DNA of 64,000 nucleotides, taken from positions 61,361,636 to 61,425,635 of the forward strand of contig NC_133658.1 in NCBI RefSeq assembly GCF_037893015.1, given 5' to 3'. Each line of letters begins with the position of its first letter. Within the stretch, counting starts at the first letter, position 1. Positions 12,391 to 24,400 of the stretch are shown one piece after another. The translations under genes and the position numbers were made by a program. The notes under the pieces were generated by a model. That model saw only the letters and a list, made by a program, of their open reading frames with translations, had not been told where the DNA came from and did no database searches. The stretch comes from Macrotis lagotis (lineage: Eukaryota; Chordata; Mammalia; Peramelemorphia; Peramelidae).

Positions 12391-12559
12391 CAGTCACGTA
12401 CTAGAGGTCTCCACTACTCCCAAAGCTCAGAAGTACTTGCAGACAAAGAATTCTAGTTGCTTCCCTCCCTCAGGGTAATATACCACAACCATGCCCTAGC
12501 TAGCTAGCTATGTATTCTACTTTTGAAATGATTCAGAATTGATGCTTTGAATACTTAGT

Positions 12560-12715
12560 CTACAAGTATACATAGAAGCTTTGTCTTATATGATCCTGGT
12601 TAAGTGACTTAAGTGTCCTAATCTGTAAAATGGGAATAAAACCAGTCCTTCCTCAGAACGATGGTGTAAGGCTCAAAGGAGACTATAAATTAAAGCACTA
12701 CATAAATATCAAATT
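12560..12715 (+). repeat. MIR SINE, 3' part
   Basis: Contains the MIR 3' wording gttaagtgacttaag, ctaatctgtaaaatggg and attaaagcactacataaat. Old and without visible duplications. Confidence 0.7.
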
Positions 12716-12719
12716 ATTC

Positions 12720-12815
12720 ATATGGGGCAGTAGGAGCTGGATTCAGGGCCTACCTCTGACATTTACCAGCTATGTGACCCTAAGGAAATCACTTACCCTC
12801 TTGAATGCCCTAAGG
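12720..12815 (+). repeat. CORE-type SINE fragment
   Basis: Reads atggggcagtaggagctgga, a degraded B box, then accagctatgtgaccctaagg. It is a decayed tRNA/CORE SINE just upstream of the predicted end of SLC7A6. Confidence 0.55.
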
Positions 12816-13261
12816 TAAAAAGACACAGAAGGCATCTATCTGAATTGATAAAGGGAGTTTACTCACCTATGAGTTTTCTATCCCAATGAAATCTCAGATC
12901 CTGTCCCTGTCCCACACCATCTCACTTGAAGCACCTTGATGGTGAGGGGTCAGTCTAAAGGCCATGTTCCGCTGGCCCCTGACACTTCATCAAAACAAAT
13001 CAAGAAACCTCCTACCATGTGGTCTAAGTGTGAGATGAAGTGGTGGCAGTGGCCATGCAGATCAGCCTCCATGCCATCAAAGCAGGATGACACTTCACAG
13101 CCTGGGACGGTGTGTGCTTTTACCTCTGAAAGGTATGCCCATTATGGCTTTGGTTATTGTGAACTTCCCAAGAGTCATTTTGCAAAGATTGCTTCTGTAA
13201 GATATTCCCACCCAAGTCATGTTGCCAAAGCAAGTGAAATGTGGACAAAAACAGGCTGAAA

Positions 13262-15306
13262 TCATTCCCATCTTCATTCTTTATTGATTCTGAGGCCAAA
13301 GGACAAGGACCAACATAAAAAGGTGAGGTATTCTTATCCCTGATCACCTCTGGCCCTGTGATGAAGCACTGCCTGACCTGCAGGGCAGAACACTCTGTCC
13401 AGCTTCAGACCACTCTAGAATTTACACACAAAAGACACACACCAGGCAAGAACACACACAACCATCACCCACACCTCCAGTCTCTGGGCCACATATGTAA
13501 CAGGACTAACTTTCCTCCCTTTCTCCCCTGCACCCCATTACTGTTTGCTTCAAGGTTCTCAACAAGAAGCACAGATGACAGACAGGAGAAGGAAGCTTGC
13601 TTCCACCAGAGTCAGGAAGGCATTCTGAAGGACTTGACTAAAGGATCCTTACTACCCTCAAAAAGGATTCATCTATTCCCAAAGAAAATCCATCTTCAAA
13701 AAAAAAGAAAAAATAAACTAAAATCTTCCACAAGCAATCAAACTGGACTATTGAGAGGTCTCAGCCCCCCAAACTTAGGGCAAGTCCCCTCCTACGGCCC
13801 ACCTGAAAGTCAGGATAAGCAAGGAGGGAAGGAAATGTGCTTCCCATAGGGGACACACGTTGAGGCAATAGGGCATGTGAGGTATATAAATCTGGCAATC
13901 CAACCACAGGGTCAATGGAAGAATGCCAGTGCTATCCGGGGGAGTTCCATCACTATCACAAAACCACATCAACATGATGTGTGCATGGGTGTGAAAAAGG
14001 AGCTGACTACTAGCTGTCTTTATCAGAAAGAATTAGATAATTCATGACTCAGGGTTGGTTGAGAGTTGTCAGGGCTAAACATTTGTTTTCAATAAGTTGT
14101 CAAAGCAATTAGAGTAAATCTTTTTGAATTTTCATACCAGGGGCCAGGATCAACAACGCTATTATGTACTAATGTCCAAAATAGACACAGAAGCATGAAC
14201 CTTCACTCATGGATTTGTTCATCTTTTTCCCCCAGCTAAGACATCAGCCAGAGCTTGTCATATACACATACATACATACACACACACACGTGTACATGTG
14301 AACATTGCACATCTACATGTGAACAAATAGCTTAGAAGTAGGAGTGTGAGAAACTGAAAACCCCACCAATGCAAGTGCTGGGCTACCCAAGATCCCAACC
14401 GGTAGACCCTGACTCTCTAACTGCAGACTAAGAGGAAATCAGCTGTGAGAGCTGGGAAATCATCATGGGGCCCCAGCCTACCACAACCTCTGAACAGATG
14501 AACACCTGATGTTTCAATCTGAGGCCAATTATTCTGGACAAATAATCACAATAAAAAAGGCACATAATCCTCTCCCCACCCTACCCCCAGACAAATAAAC
14601 CAGTCATGGAGAAGAAATGGGTCACATGTTCAGGCTCCTATCAAAAGTTTGAATTTGGTCAGAGGAAAGAATTTAAAACCTACAATACTTCCCCCCAACC
14701 TACCTTCTCTCCTCTTCCCCCACTGAAAAAATGGGCCTCAACCCCCAAAATTTGGAGACCATAAATAGGGGGGATTTGGCTTGGATTTATTAGGAATGGT
14801 CTTCAAGTTGGGGGGGGGAAGAGCTGAGGATAAGAGCTCTGGGGAAGGAGGGGGAGGAACAGGAGAAATGGGATGTCAGAAGGATTTTAAAATAGCTTTC
14901 CTCTGAGCAAATCCAAAAACTTTTGACTTAGAAGACTGAAGATGTGATCCATTTCTTCTCCAGGCCTGGCTCCAGGGGAAGATGCTCTTTCTAGACTCAG
15001 CAACTCCATCTCCTCACCAGCATGCCCTCCCCTTACCACTAAACTTTTGTTATCAGTATGGCTCCCCAATGTTGACCTTTTGTTCTCTTCCATCATTCCA
15101 GACTCCCCCCCAAGCCTGTCAAGATGTTAGAGGGGTTTGGAGTTTTCATTCCAGAAGTCTGCCATTGGAGAAATTGAGTTCCAAACCACAGAAAACTCAT
15201 TCCCACCCTTGGGAGGTTTTGCTCTCCTGTTTTCCTGGATATACTGGGCCTTGATGACCCATGTGCAGTTGGTTTTCCTGGCCTTAGAGGAAGAAGTCTC
15301 TGGCTC
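13262..15306 (-). other. SLC7A6: SLC7A6 3' UTR (predicted)
   Basis: About 2 kb after the SLC7A6 stop (15307) on the - strand. AATAAA (reverse) at 13279-13284 would give cleavage near 13262; a second, earlier AATAAA (reverse) lies at 14786-14791 and could give a shorter transcript. The segment has few recognisable repeats, as expected for a UTR, apart from a short CA-rich run near 14273-14290. Open frames inside it have no recognisable content. Confidence 0.6.
13279..13284 (-). terminator. SLC7A6: Candidate SLC7A6 poly(A) signal AATAAA
   Basis: TTTATT on the + strand is AATAAA on the gene strand, about 2.0 kb after the stop. A nearer AATAAA at 14786-14791 is the alternative. Confidence 0.5.
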
Positions 15307-15401
15307 CTAGTTAGATTTTCTTTCAGTTTTCCTGTCTTCACTTAAGTCCAGCTCAGTCAGTACGCAACGGCAGAGTAATTGTGTGGCCTTAGTGACAGCA
15401 G
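15307..15401 (-). CDS. SLC7A6: SLC7A6 exon 10: C-terminus and stop
   Basis: The acceptor ttttctatttag (reverse, ends 15402) joins in phase 1 to give [31 protein letters not shown] and TAG (15309-15307). Human ends CVLTELDVAEEKKDERKTD, so the end is conserved in length and character. Confidence 0.96.
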
Positions 15402-18400
15402 CTAAATAGAAAAGATAAAGACAACATCCTCACAAACTAGCTCCAAAATTAATATTGTTGAAATCAGTCTCCTAAGAACAATTCCAAGGATTTCTCACCT
15501 AGAATCCTTGATCAGCAGAGCCAGGCTGAGACAACCCTATGAGATGGTTCCCTCCCCACTTGGCTCTTTGATTTTGATTGATTAGCTGGTTTAGTGCCCA
15601 GTGCCCCTCTACTCCTCATCAGCCTCAATTGCTCTGCACATTTCCATCCCCACCTATCTGAAATTCACCAAAAATATTGTATGTCCTTTCTCCAAAGGTT
15701 CTTGCTAAAACCCTGCACTAGTTAATCCAAAAAACTAACCTGTGCTGTGTTTCTCCTCCCAGATAATTTGCAACTTTAAGCCTTTTAAGGACTCTTGGAG
15801 AGAGTCTTAAACTAAAAAAAAAAGACTTAACAGTGGGAATTTCAGAAGCCCTGGTAAATAAAGCCTCATAAGCACCTACCATGTTGGGTCAACTATGAAA
15901 TTCATTCTCCCTATCCCCTACCTCAACCCACCCTATACACAAGTAGGAGAAATACTCACCCACAATCTTCCCAATGAAGAGTGGTTTCTTGGAGGCAGGC
16001 AAGTAGATACCCACAAAGTAGACTGGGATCCCAGAAAAAGCAATTCCAATGCCAATCAGGGAATTGATAGTGTCACTGTAAAGGGGTACAACCAATAGGA
16101 AAACAGAGCACGCGCAGAAAGTAATAGGGAAAAACAAACTCAGCTGGAAGAGAAAAGAGAATGAAGAATGTGAATATTAAATACTTGCAACCTAAGGATC
16201 ATAAAATTCTATGAGAGCCCATCACTCCTTCTAGTGCCACCATCCTACCTCCAGCTTCCTGACCCAGCTTAAGCCAATAGGGATGAGAATCTTTGCATCT
16301 AACCCATTAGATAAAAAGGTAGCATGGCTAGAATTCTCACAAGAGGACAAACCAGGATGAGTCACTGTGATCTGGGGAGCTGTTAATAAGACCTAAATCC
16401 TTGAGTTATGGAAGCCTCTAGTACAAACAACCCCAAATTCCCACTCATCCCTCCCTAGCCTTTCCTTTCAACCAACAGGAAGAGCCTCACCTTGAGTGGT
16501 CTAGGCCTCTCCGGCTCCTTCACCCGGAGGTAAAGCTGTCCTACAACTGATAAGCCCACAAAGAACCAGTAACTGAAGCTAAAGTAGTTGATAAGCAGGA
16601 AGACATCCTTCACAATGAGGTAGATGATGGTCATGGAGCACTGTAAAGAAAAGGGTTTCATGTTGCAGGGAAGGCAAATAGAAGATATTGATATTTCATT
16701 TCTCTTCTATCTCATTTCAACAACACTTTACATCTGTATAGTGCTTTATGATTTCACATTTTTTCATATAAATTCTCCAATCTGAACCTTCACAACAATC
16801 CTGTGAGAGTAGAGGTCATTTATTTCTATACCCTTAATAACCAGGACAGTTAGGTGACACAGTGGAGTTTCAGTTCTAGTCAAAGACCTGAGTTCAAATT
16901 TGACCTCAGACACTTGCTAGTTGTGTGAACCTCAGAGCAAGTCACTTTACACTGTTAGCCTCAATTTTCTGATCTGTCAAATGAACTGGAGAAGGAAATA
17001 GCAAAGTACTCCAGTATCTTTGATTAGGAAAACCCTAAAATGAGGTCTCAGAGTCAGACATGACTGAACAACAACAATATTCTAATAGCAACTTACATTT
17101 ATATATCACCTAAAGGTTTAAAACACATTTACCTCATGATCACTTTTTGAAGTGTGCCATCCAATTATCATACCCATTTTACAGACAAAGAATGTGGGAC
17201 TTAATGAATTAGGTTGCAAATAGTAACATGGGTAGTGAATTAGGTTGGAAATAGTAACATGGGTAGTAAGAGATGGATGGCATCAGTCTTCTGATGCCTA
17301 GTGATGTTCTTCCTCCACACTGCTCAAGAAGGCCCATCCTCTATAATGACATTCCCCCCCATCTCCTTTACCATCTCATCCTCTCCACACATCCTTTGGT
17401 TCTCAGGTTCTTGCTCCTCTTTCCTCACTGCAAGCACTTTTATAACAACATATAGCCAACTCTTTACTTTACAGAACAAAATCAGGGCCACAGCTCTACA
17501 TTCTTGGTCATTCTAACGGCCCTGACACCAACTCCTCGAACATCGCTAGCCTGCTCCTCTTGTGAACTGTGGTCATCATCCCCAGAAAGCAACTAGTGTA
17601 ATGCCCAGGTTCCAAAATTCCCCCCACGCAAACCCCTTCCCCTTCTAGTACATGAGCTCACATTGAAGAGCAAAGCTGGAACAGGTGTGAAGCGTTCAAT
17701 GTGAATCATAGATAGAAGATAGGGAAGATGACCTTCTCGGGAGCCCACAAAGAACAACCTAGAACAGATAAAAAGTTAGATTAAGTAGAATTCATATCCA
17801 ACACTCATTTAGCCCTGACACACAGACATGTGCCTCTGTATCTATATCTATACATACAAATATACAACATATATCATCCAAATCCTAAGGCATATTATAA
17901 AGCACTGAATGAACGACAACCAGACTCTTGAGATGGAGGTAAGCTCCATTAATCAAACCACAAGGTTCCATTCAAAGTCTGCTTCCCTTAGCACCAATCA
18001 CAACCATTAAGAATGAGCTTATTCATATAAATAGCTTTGCCTTCATTAGTAGGAAAGGCAACTTATAAGATAATATTAGAAACTTTCACTATATACATTG
18101 CTAGGATTGGATGAGCACAGAGGGACAAGGACTTTAAAGGTCACTTCACATGCTATATTACCTTGATGAAGCAAAGATCGATGCATTGAGGCCCCCAAAG
18201 CAGGAAAAGGCAACAGCAATAGGAATTGTCCAGCTAAATATGCCAAACACCTTGTCAGCAAATGTCTGGTAAATGAAGAAAAGAAAGCAAGTTAACACAA
18301 AGAACATAGCAAGTAAGCATCTCACAAAGAACTGAAGTGGAGTGAGCATCACAAAGCCTATGCTACAGACCAGATCTCTGCTCCTGAATCAGATGATAGC

Positions 18401-21400
18401 TTCCATGGACCAATTTACTCTTCCAAAATCAGGGGAAGAAACAGAGGCAGGACACAGCCCAATCTTACCCCACCATCAGGGAAAGAAGAATATAGAGGAA
18501 AGAGATGACCTTTGTGACACTACTCCCAACACAGCCTCAGAATACAAATGGGACTAGGTTCAGAGGGCTCACCACAGCCACAGCATCACTTCCCAGCACA
18601 GCCTTGATATCCAATACAGTATAGTAGGCCACATTGGTCAGGATATAAATGAGTGCCACAATAGGCATAGAAATTCCAATAGCCAGAGGCAAGTTCCTGT
18701 TGAGAAAAATATCAAACCATTCACTAGGACCCTGCACCTCCTTCCTTCAGGACAATATTAACTAAGTCCCCTTTGAGGAAAGCATTTTACGAGATTAATG
18801 GTATCTCTAATAAATCTCCTTTACAAATTGTTAACCCCAACATTTTTTAATTCCACAACTAGGTAAGACATGTGTCATAGGATCTTAGATTTAGTGTTTA
18901 AACTGACCTCATTTTACAAATAAGGAAACTGAAGATTAAGTAACTGGACCAAATCAAAAGCCACACCTAAATCCACTCCACCATGCTGTCTTCTCAAACT
19001 ATTTACTAAGACATGCTTATTCTTTAAAGGTATCACAAGAATATCATTTCAAGTCTTTCAAAATCAGTAAGAAATGATTATCTGAAGAATGTAGTTACAT
19101 TGGAGTCTTCACGGAAAGGTTATCAAGATTCCTAGCTGGTATACTTGGGAGCCAAGGTCTCTCTACCATGCTAGCAGTCCTATCTGGGAGAGGAATACTT
19201 GGCCAGACTGAGTTTAGAATTCTCTTCATGCTACAGACTTAATAGTCAGGGTTTAGATTTGACTACCAAGGTCACACTTCCCCAGGATGGACATTGGCAC
19301 TCTAGTGGTATGTATTTGATAAGGTAAAATCATGACCTTCCCTTCCAACTAACTCTCTCCTCTTTTCTCTGTCCTCTTGCTCAAAGCAATTAGAAGGTAA
19401 GATGAAGAGGATGGAGAAACGAAGGGAGAGAAAAGGAAGAGGAAAAGGGCACAGAAGTTGAGAACAGGTCCTCATTTAGGAAAAGATACCCACCACCAAT
19501 GAGATTCCCAATATAAATTAGTCTGGTAGTGCAATGATTTTCAACTTTACCTTTCTGGGTTTTTTATTTCTTCTGTTACAAAATTAAGGGTGTCCCAACC
19601 TGAGTAAGAGAAGAGGGCAGAATACAGGGCAAGAGAGAGGTTTCCCATGTCCCAGGAAGTGCCCTGAAATGCATCTTGAAAGTGCTCAGTATGTCCTGGA
19701 AAAGATGGGGGGGGGGGGGGGGGGAAGAGGGCAGAGAAAGAAAAAGGGAGAATAAAAACAGAGCAGAAAGATAGCAAAATAGAAACACACAGAATGAAAG
19801 AGAAGCAAGAAAAACAAAAAGATGGAAAGGGTGGAGGTTAAGAGGGGAAAAGAAAAAAAAAATCTTTAGTACAAACAAAACCAGAACTACTGCCCCACTC
19901 ATCTCAGACCTCAGAACATTTAGTGCTCTCAACTAAAACCAAGCAGGCCAAAAAAGTAAAAGTAAAAACATTTCTAGCTATCTTTTATTATAATATCCTT
20001 TAAAAACCCCATTTCCTGCCAAAAGCTTGAAGTAATGATATCTGACCAGTTTTTTTTTTTTTAAGTAAGAACACAGTTTACAAATTCTATATACTGAAAA
20101 TAACATGTACTATACCTAGGCATTAGCTCTTAACAGCACCAACCTTAGCTTGGAAACAGAGAAATTTGTCTTAAGTTTATCAGACCCATGAATAACATTC
20201 CCACTACTCTTACTTTTTTCAATTATAATAGTCCTATGTTAAGAAATCAAGGCTATACCAACCATGAAGCCTCCCTTTCTTTACCCAATCTAGGCTAGCA
20301 CTAAGATAGCATCCTCAGCTCAAAAAGCTTGTCCCCCAATCATCACCTCTTTGGATTTTATTCTTAGAAATAGCACAGGCTAGAATGTAGATTTTCTTCT
20401 AGATTTGGTAACAATCAGCCCAATTAACCCTGTGTTTGGTGGTTCACAGCTCTTAGGGCAGGGATAATATTGGGAACATTTATTGATTTCCAGGCTATAT
20501 TGTAATCCTAACCAGTGAATCAACACATTCAAGACACAGATAAGTTAAATTTCTTGAGTAGATTACAAAGGAGGTAAAAGAACTTGGAATCAAAAGCAGG
20601 TCCCTTCCATATATCAACATTATTGCTCCTTCTAATATACCACACAGCCCCTGTGTGCCCTCTACACTCTTTGATTCAGCAGTCACCTATTTGGCAGGAT
20701 TTAAAGAATAAGCAGGATTTTCTCCCCCCCAAATAATCTTCCTTATTACCTGCCTAAAAACTTTAAGCTCTTAAGTTAACAGCTTAATGGATAACTATGA
20801 AATTTAGAAAATTTAGAAAGGATCAAGAGAAAAATTAGAGCAGAACTGATCCTAGAGAAGAGAAGAATGTCGAGATGTAGTAAGGATTCACAAGTTGGTC
20901 AACTAAGAGGGCCTGACTAGAAAGGGACAAAATCAAATAAAGGTTGTACCTGTCCTAGCCATGCAAAACATTCTCTACCAAGCCCTAAACCAACTTCAAT
21001 TTGACTCACTATCTAGGTGAAATACTGGAAAGAGCACCAGCCCTGGAGTCAGGAGGATCTGAGTTCAAATGTGACCTCAGACATTTACTAATTACCTAGC
21101 TGTGTGGCCTTGTGCAAGTTGCTTAACTCATTCCTTGCCAAAAAAAAAAAAGGCTCACTATCTCTCAACTTAGCTCTGGGCTCCTGTATTAAGAGATCCC
21201 AGGGACTAGACAGTGTCCAGTGCTCATCCCTGATGAAATAGTCCTAGAGGAGGTACAACCTCATGCCCAGCTAACTTTGGCCAGTCTATCAAGAAACCCA
21301 AGATCTTGCCAATCCCTAAGACCATAGTCCTCCAAGGAAAGAGGGAGTCTCAAAGTCAGAAAACATGAAAACAGTCACTACTTCAGATGAGTGAGATGAA

Positions 21401-24400
21401 ACAGGTGAACCCAGGTCCTTTCTCTTATACCAGAGAAAAGCTGGCAGCATGGCTAAACTTAATATCCTCTCTCCCTCCCAGGACCAACTTACCCTGGCAC
21501 AGTTTTACAAGACCTGTGATGATGATAGCAATAAGGGCAAGAACCTTGGCATAGGTGAACACATCTTGCACACAGGTCCCCCACTTCACATATGCACAGT
21601 TCACAAATGTCAGCAGACCTAGGAGAGAAAATCCAAGTGGGCTGCAGGTCACAGGCAGTCTTAGGAAGAGAATTCCTCCCCCCTTCTTCCAATCATCCAG
21701 TCCACCCTCCATGCTCTCCATTCTTCCTTCCTACTAGCTGGAGAAATCCATCAATGAAGTAAGTGAATAGAATTCAATGGGGAGGAGAAGGGAGCGGATA
21801 AGGAAGGAAACTAGCAGAAATGGGTAGGGAAGATAGTGATCCAAAATTTCTACACATAAGATTGTCTTATACATAGCAAGAATTATTTGTTGATTTACTG
21901 ACAGCCCCTTCCTCTTATCCTACTGAAGCCTTCACAAGACCCCCTCTACTAACACATTTGACCTGTTTGTTCATCTGTAAGATAAGGAGGGAGGCAGACT
22001 AAATGACCTTTAAGGTCCTTCTAGTTCTTCATCTATATCATTGAGACCCATAGGGAAAGGGATTCAGTTTTAATTTCCCTTAACTGGGGGCAGAGAGGTA
22101 GCACAGTGGATAGTGCACCAGCCCTGGGGTCAGGAGTACCTGAGTTCAAATCTGCCCTCAGACACTTACTAAGCTGTGTGACCTTGGGCAAGTCACTTAA
22201 CCCCATTGTCTTGCAAAAAAAAACTTTTTTTTTTCCTTAACTAGATTTCAAGACCTCTGTTTTTCAAAACAACCACCACTCACTACAACCATAGTCTATC
22301 TGCACTGAAGAGGAGTTCAGAAGTAGGTACTCATCTCAGGAACCATGAAGTTCTTCCATTGCTAATCAAGTAGAGTGTCAAGGACATGGTAAGAAATATC
22401 AGAAGACATGCCATTTCCTACAAGCCAGGGCCAGAAGGCAACAGTAACCTTTACATCTACAACACCCAATTCTCAAGTGTTTTTTCAATAAACTAGAAAA
22501 GTTACTACAAAATATCATTCTCTTTCCAAATTCTTCCCTTCCAAGACCATGATCCACAGTGTGCATACATGCCATGCTCATTAATCCATCAAAAAGGTCA
22601 TCCTTCATCTTCTCCATATATCCAAGTCCTACTCTCACCCCAGAAGCCTTTTCACCTTCACCAGCATCATTCTTCATGCTTCATTCATCATCTGCACCAT
22701 GCAGATTAATACTGATTCTTTACCTAAGCCTTTCTCTAGCTTCATATTAACCTGTTTCATAATGCTCCTTGAATAGCTCATAAAAAAAATCTCTTCTGTC
22801 TTTTCTGTCTGTCACCATTTTACAAAGCAACTACAGTTGAAACTTTAGTCTTCAATTTCCCAAGTTGTGGGAGATAAAAAGGCAAGAAAAAGGTCATAAA
22901 GTCGATCCTTCCTCCAAGTCATTTGGCAAGCAAGATGGTCATACATCAAAGGTTTCACTTCATAAAAAGATAAAATCAAAATTTTCATAATTGATGAAAT
23001 AAGGTGGGGCAATAAGGGAGCAGAAAAGGAAAGAAAAGTTTCAAAAGAATGTATATTGTCTAATAAAAGGTCAAGAAACTGCTCAGGGCATGTTTTAGGG
23101 TACACTCATAATTGAAGGACATGATACAAATGCTAGATCCATTTGAGAGTACTGTCATGAAAACCCAGAGAGCGTATCCAGAAGAGAAAGGTCAATGTCA
23201 GATAAAGCTGGGAGGTCAATAAGAATCAGAGTGAGAAAAGTTCAGTTTTGGTCATTAAATGAGATTATCTGATAATTAGAAAGAGCAGCTTCAGTTAGTG
23301 ATGAGAACAGAAGCCAGACTTGAAAGAGCTGACAAGTGAATGAAATAAGAAAATGGGAACAATAGGTAAGTAGCTTTTTTCAGGGTTTGTTTTCTGAGGA
23401 AGGAGAATGGGAAAATATAGAACAATAGTCTGAGAGGATGATAAGGTTTAGTAAAGTTTTAAGTATGAGAAGCCTTGGAAATGTTTACAGGAAGTAATGA
23501 AATAACAAGCAAATAAGAAGAAAATGCCCAGAGCAGGGGCTGAGAAATTCCAGCCTGGCTGTATTCATCTGACAGACCTTGAAATTCAATAAATCAAATA
23601 GGTTTTTAGGGCTGAAATAATTAAATGTTTGACCAAATATAGCCCACAAATAATGTTATAAATATCCAAATGGTCCTTGGCAGAAAAAAGCTTCTCTATC
23701 CTTGGCCTAAAGATTGGAAAGATTGAGGAAGCATTCTGCTAGAAAAGGCAAGAGGAAACTGAATGGATGTACATGTAGAAGGGTTAGCATTGAAGGGACT
23801 GCCTCATTATCAGAGACTAGGAAAAAAAAGAGTAGAGGATGATAGCAAGTGATTTTAAAAAGAAGAGGGAGCTCTTACTAAATGGATTCAATCTTCTCTG
23901 TAAAGTATAAATCAAGATCCTCAGCTTGGGCTGATGGGTGGGGGGGGCAAAGAAGGAAAGAAACAGATAACTGTAAAATAGAATTAAGTATAAGGGCCTA
24001 TGAAGTTAGATAACAAAACTGTAGTATAGTCAGTCAGCTCAGAGGTCAAGTCAAGTGAAGAAGTATTTAATAAGACCTTAAAATTTCTAATTTCTTCCAA
24101 TTCCTTTCGAAAGGGGCAGCTAGGTGGCACAATGGATAGAGCACCAGTACTGGAGTCAGGAGGACCTGAGTTCAAATTTGAACTCACACTTAATAATTGC
24201 CTAGCTGTGTGACCTTGGACAAGTCACTTAACCCCACTGCCCTGCCAAAAAAAATTCAAGTAGATAACAGTGTGGAGTTGAACTATAGAGTCAAGATTGG
24301 TAAGTGAGGTAAATCTGAACAGAGGTAATGAATGGTCTAAGAAAGAGTGGGGAGTGGGGGGCAGGGGCAGAGAAAAGCCTGAGCTCCACACCAGAATGGG

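Noticed and set aside
12936-13849. Open frames of 107 and 163 codons on the + strand
   Set aside because: They lie partly in the predicted SLC7A6 3' UTR, have no recognisable domain or splice context, and read as low-complexity chance frames.
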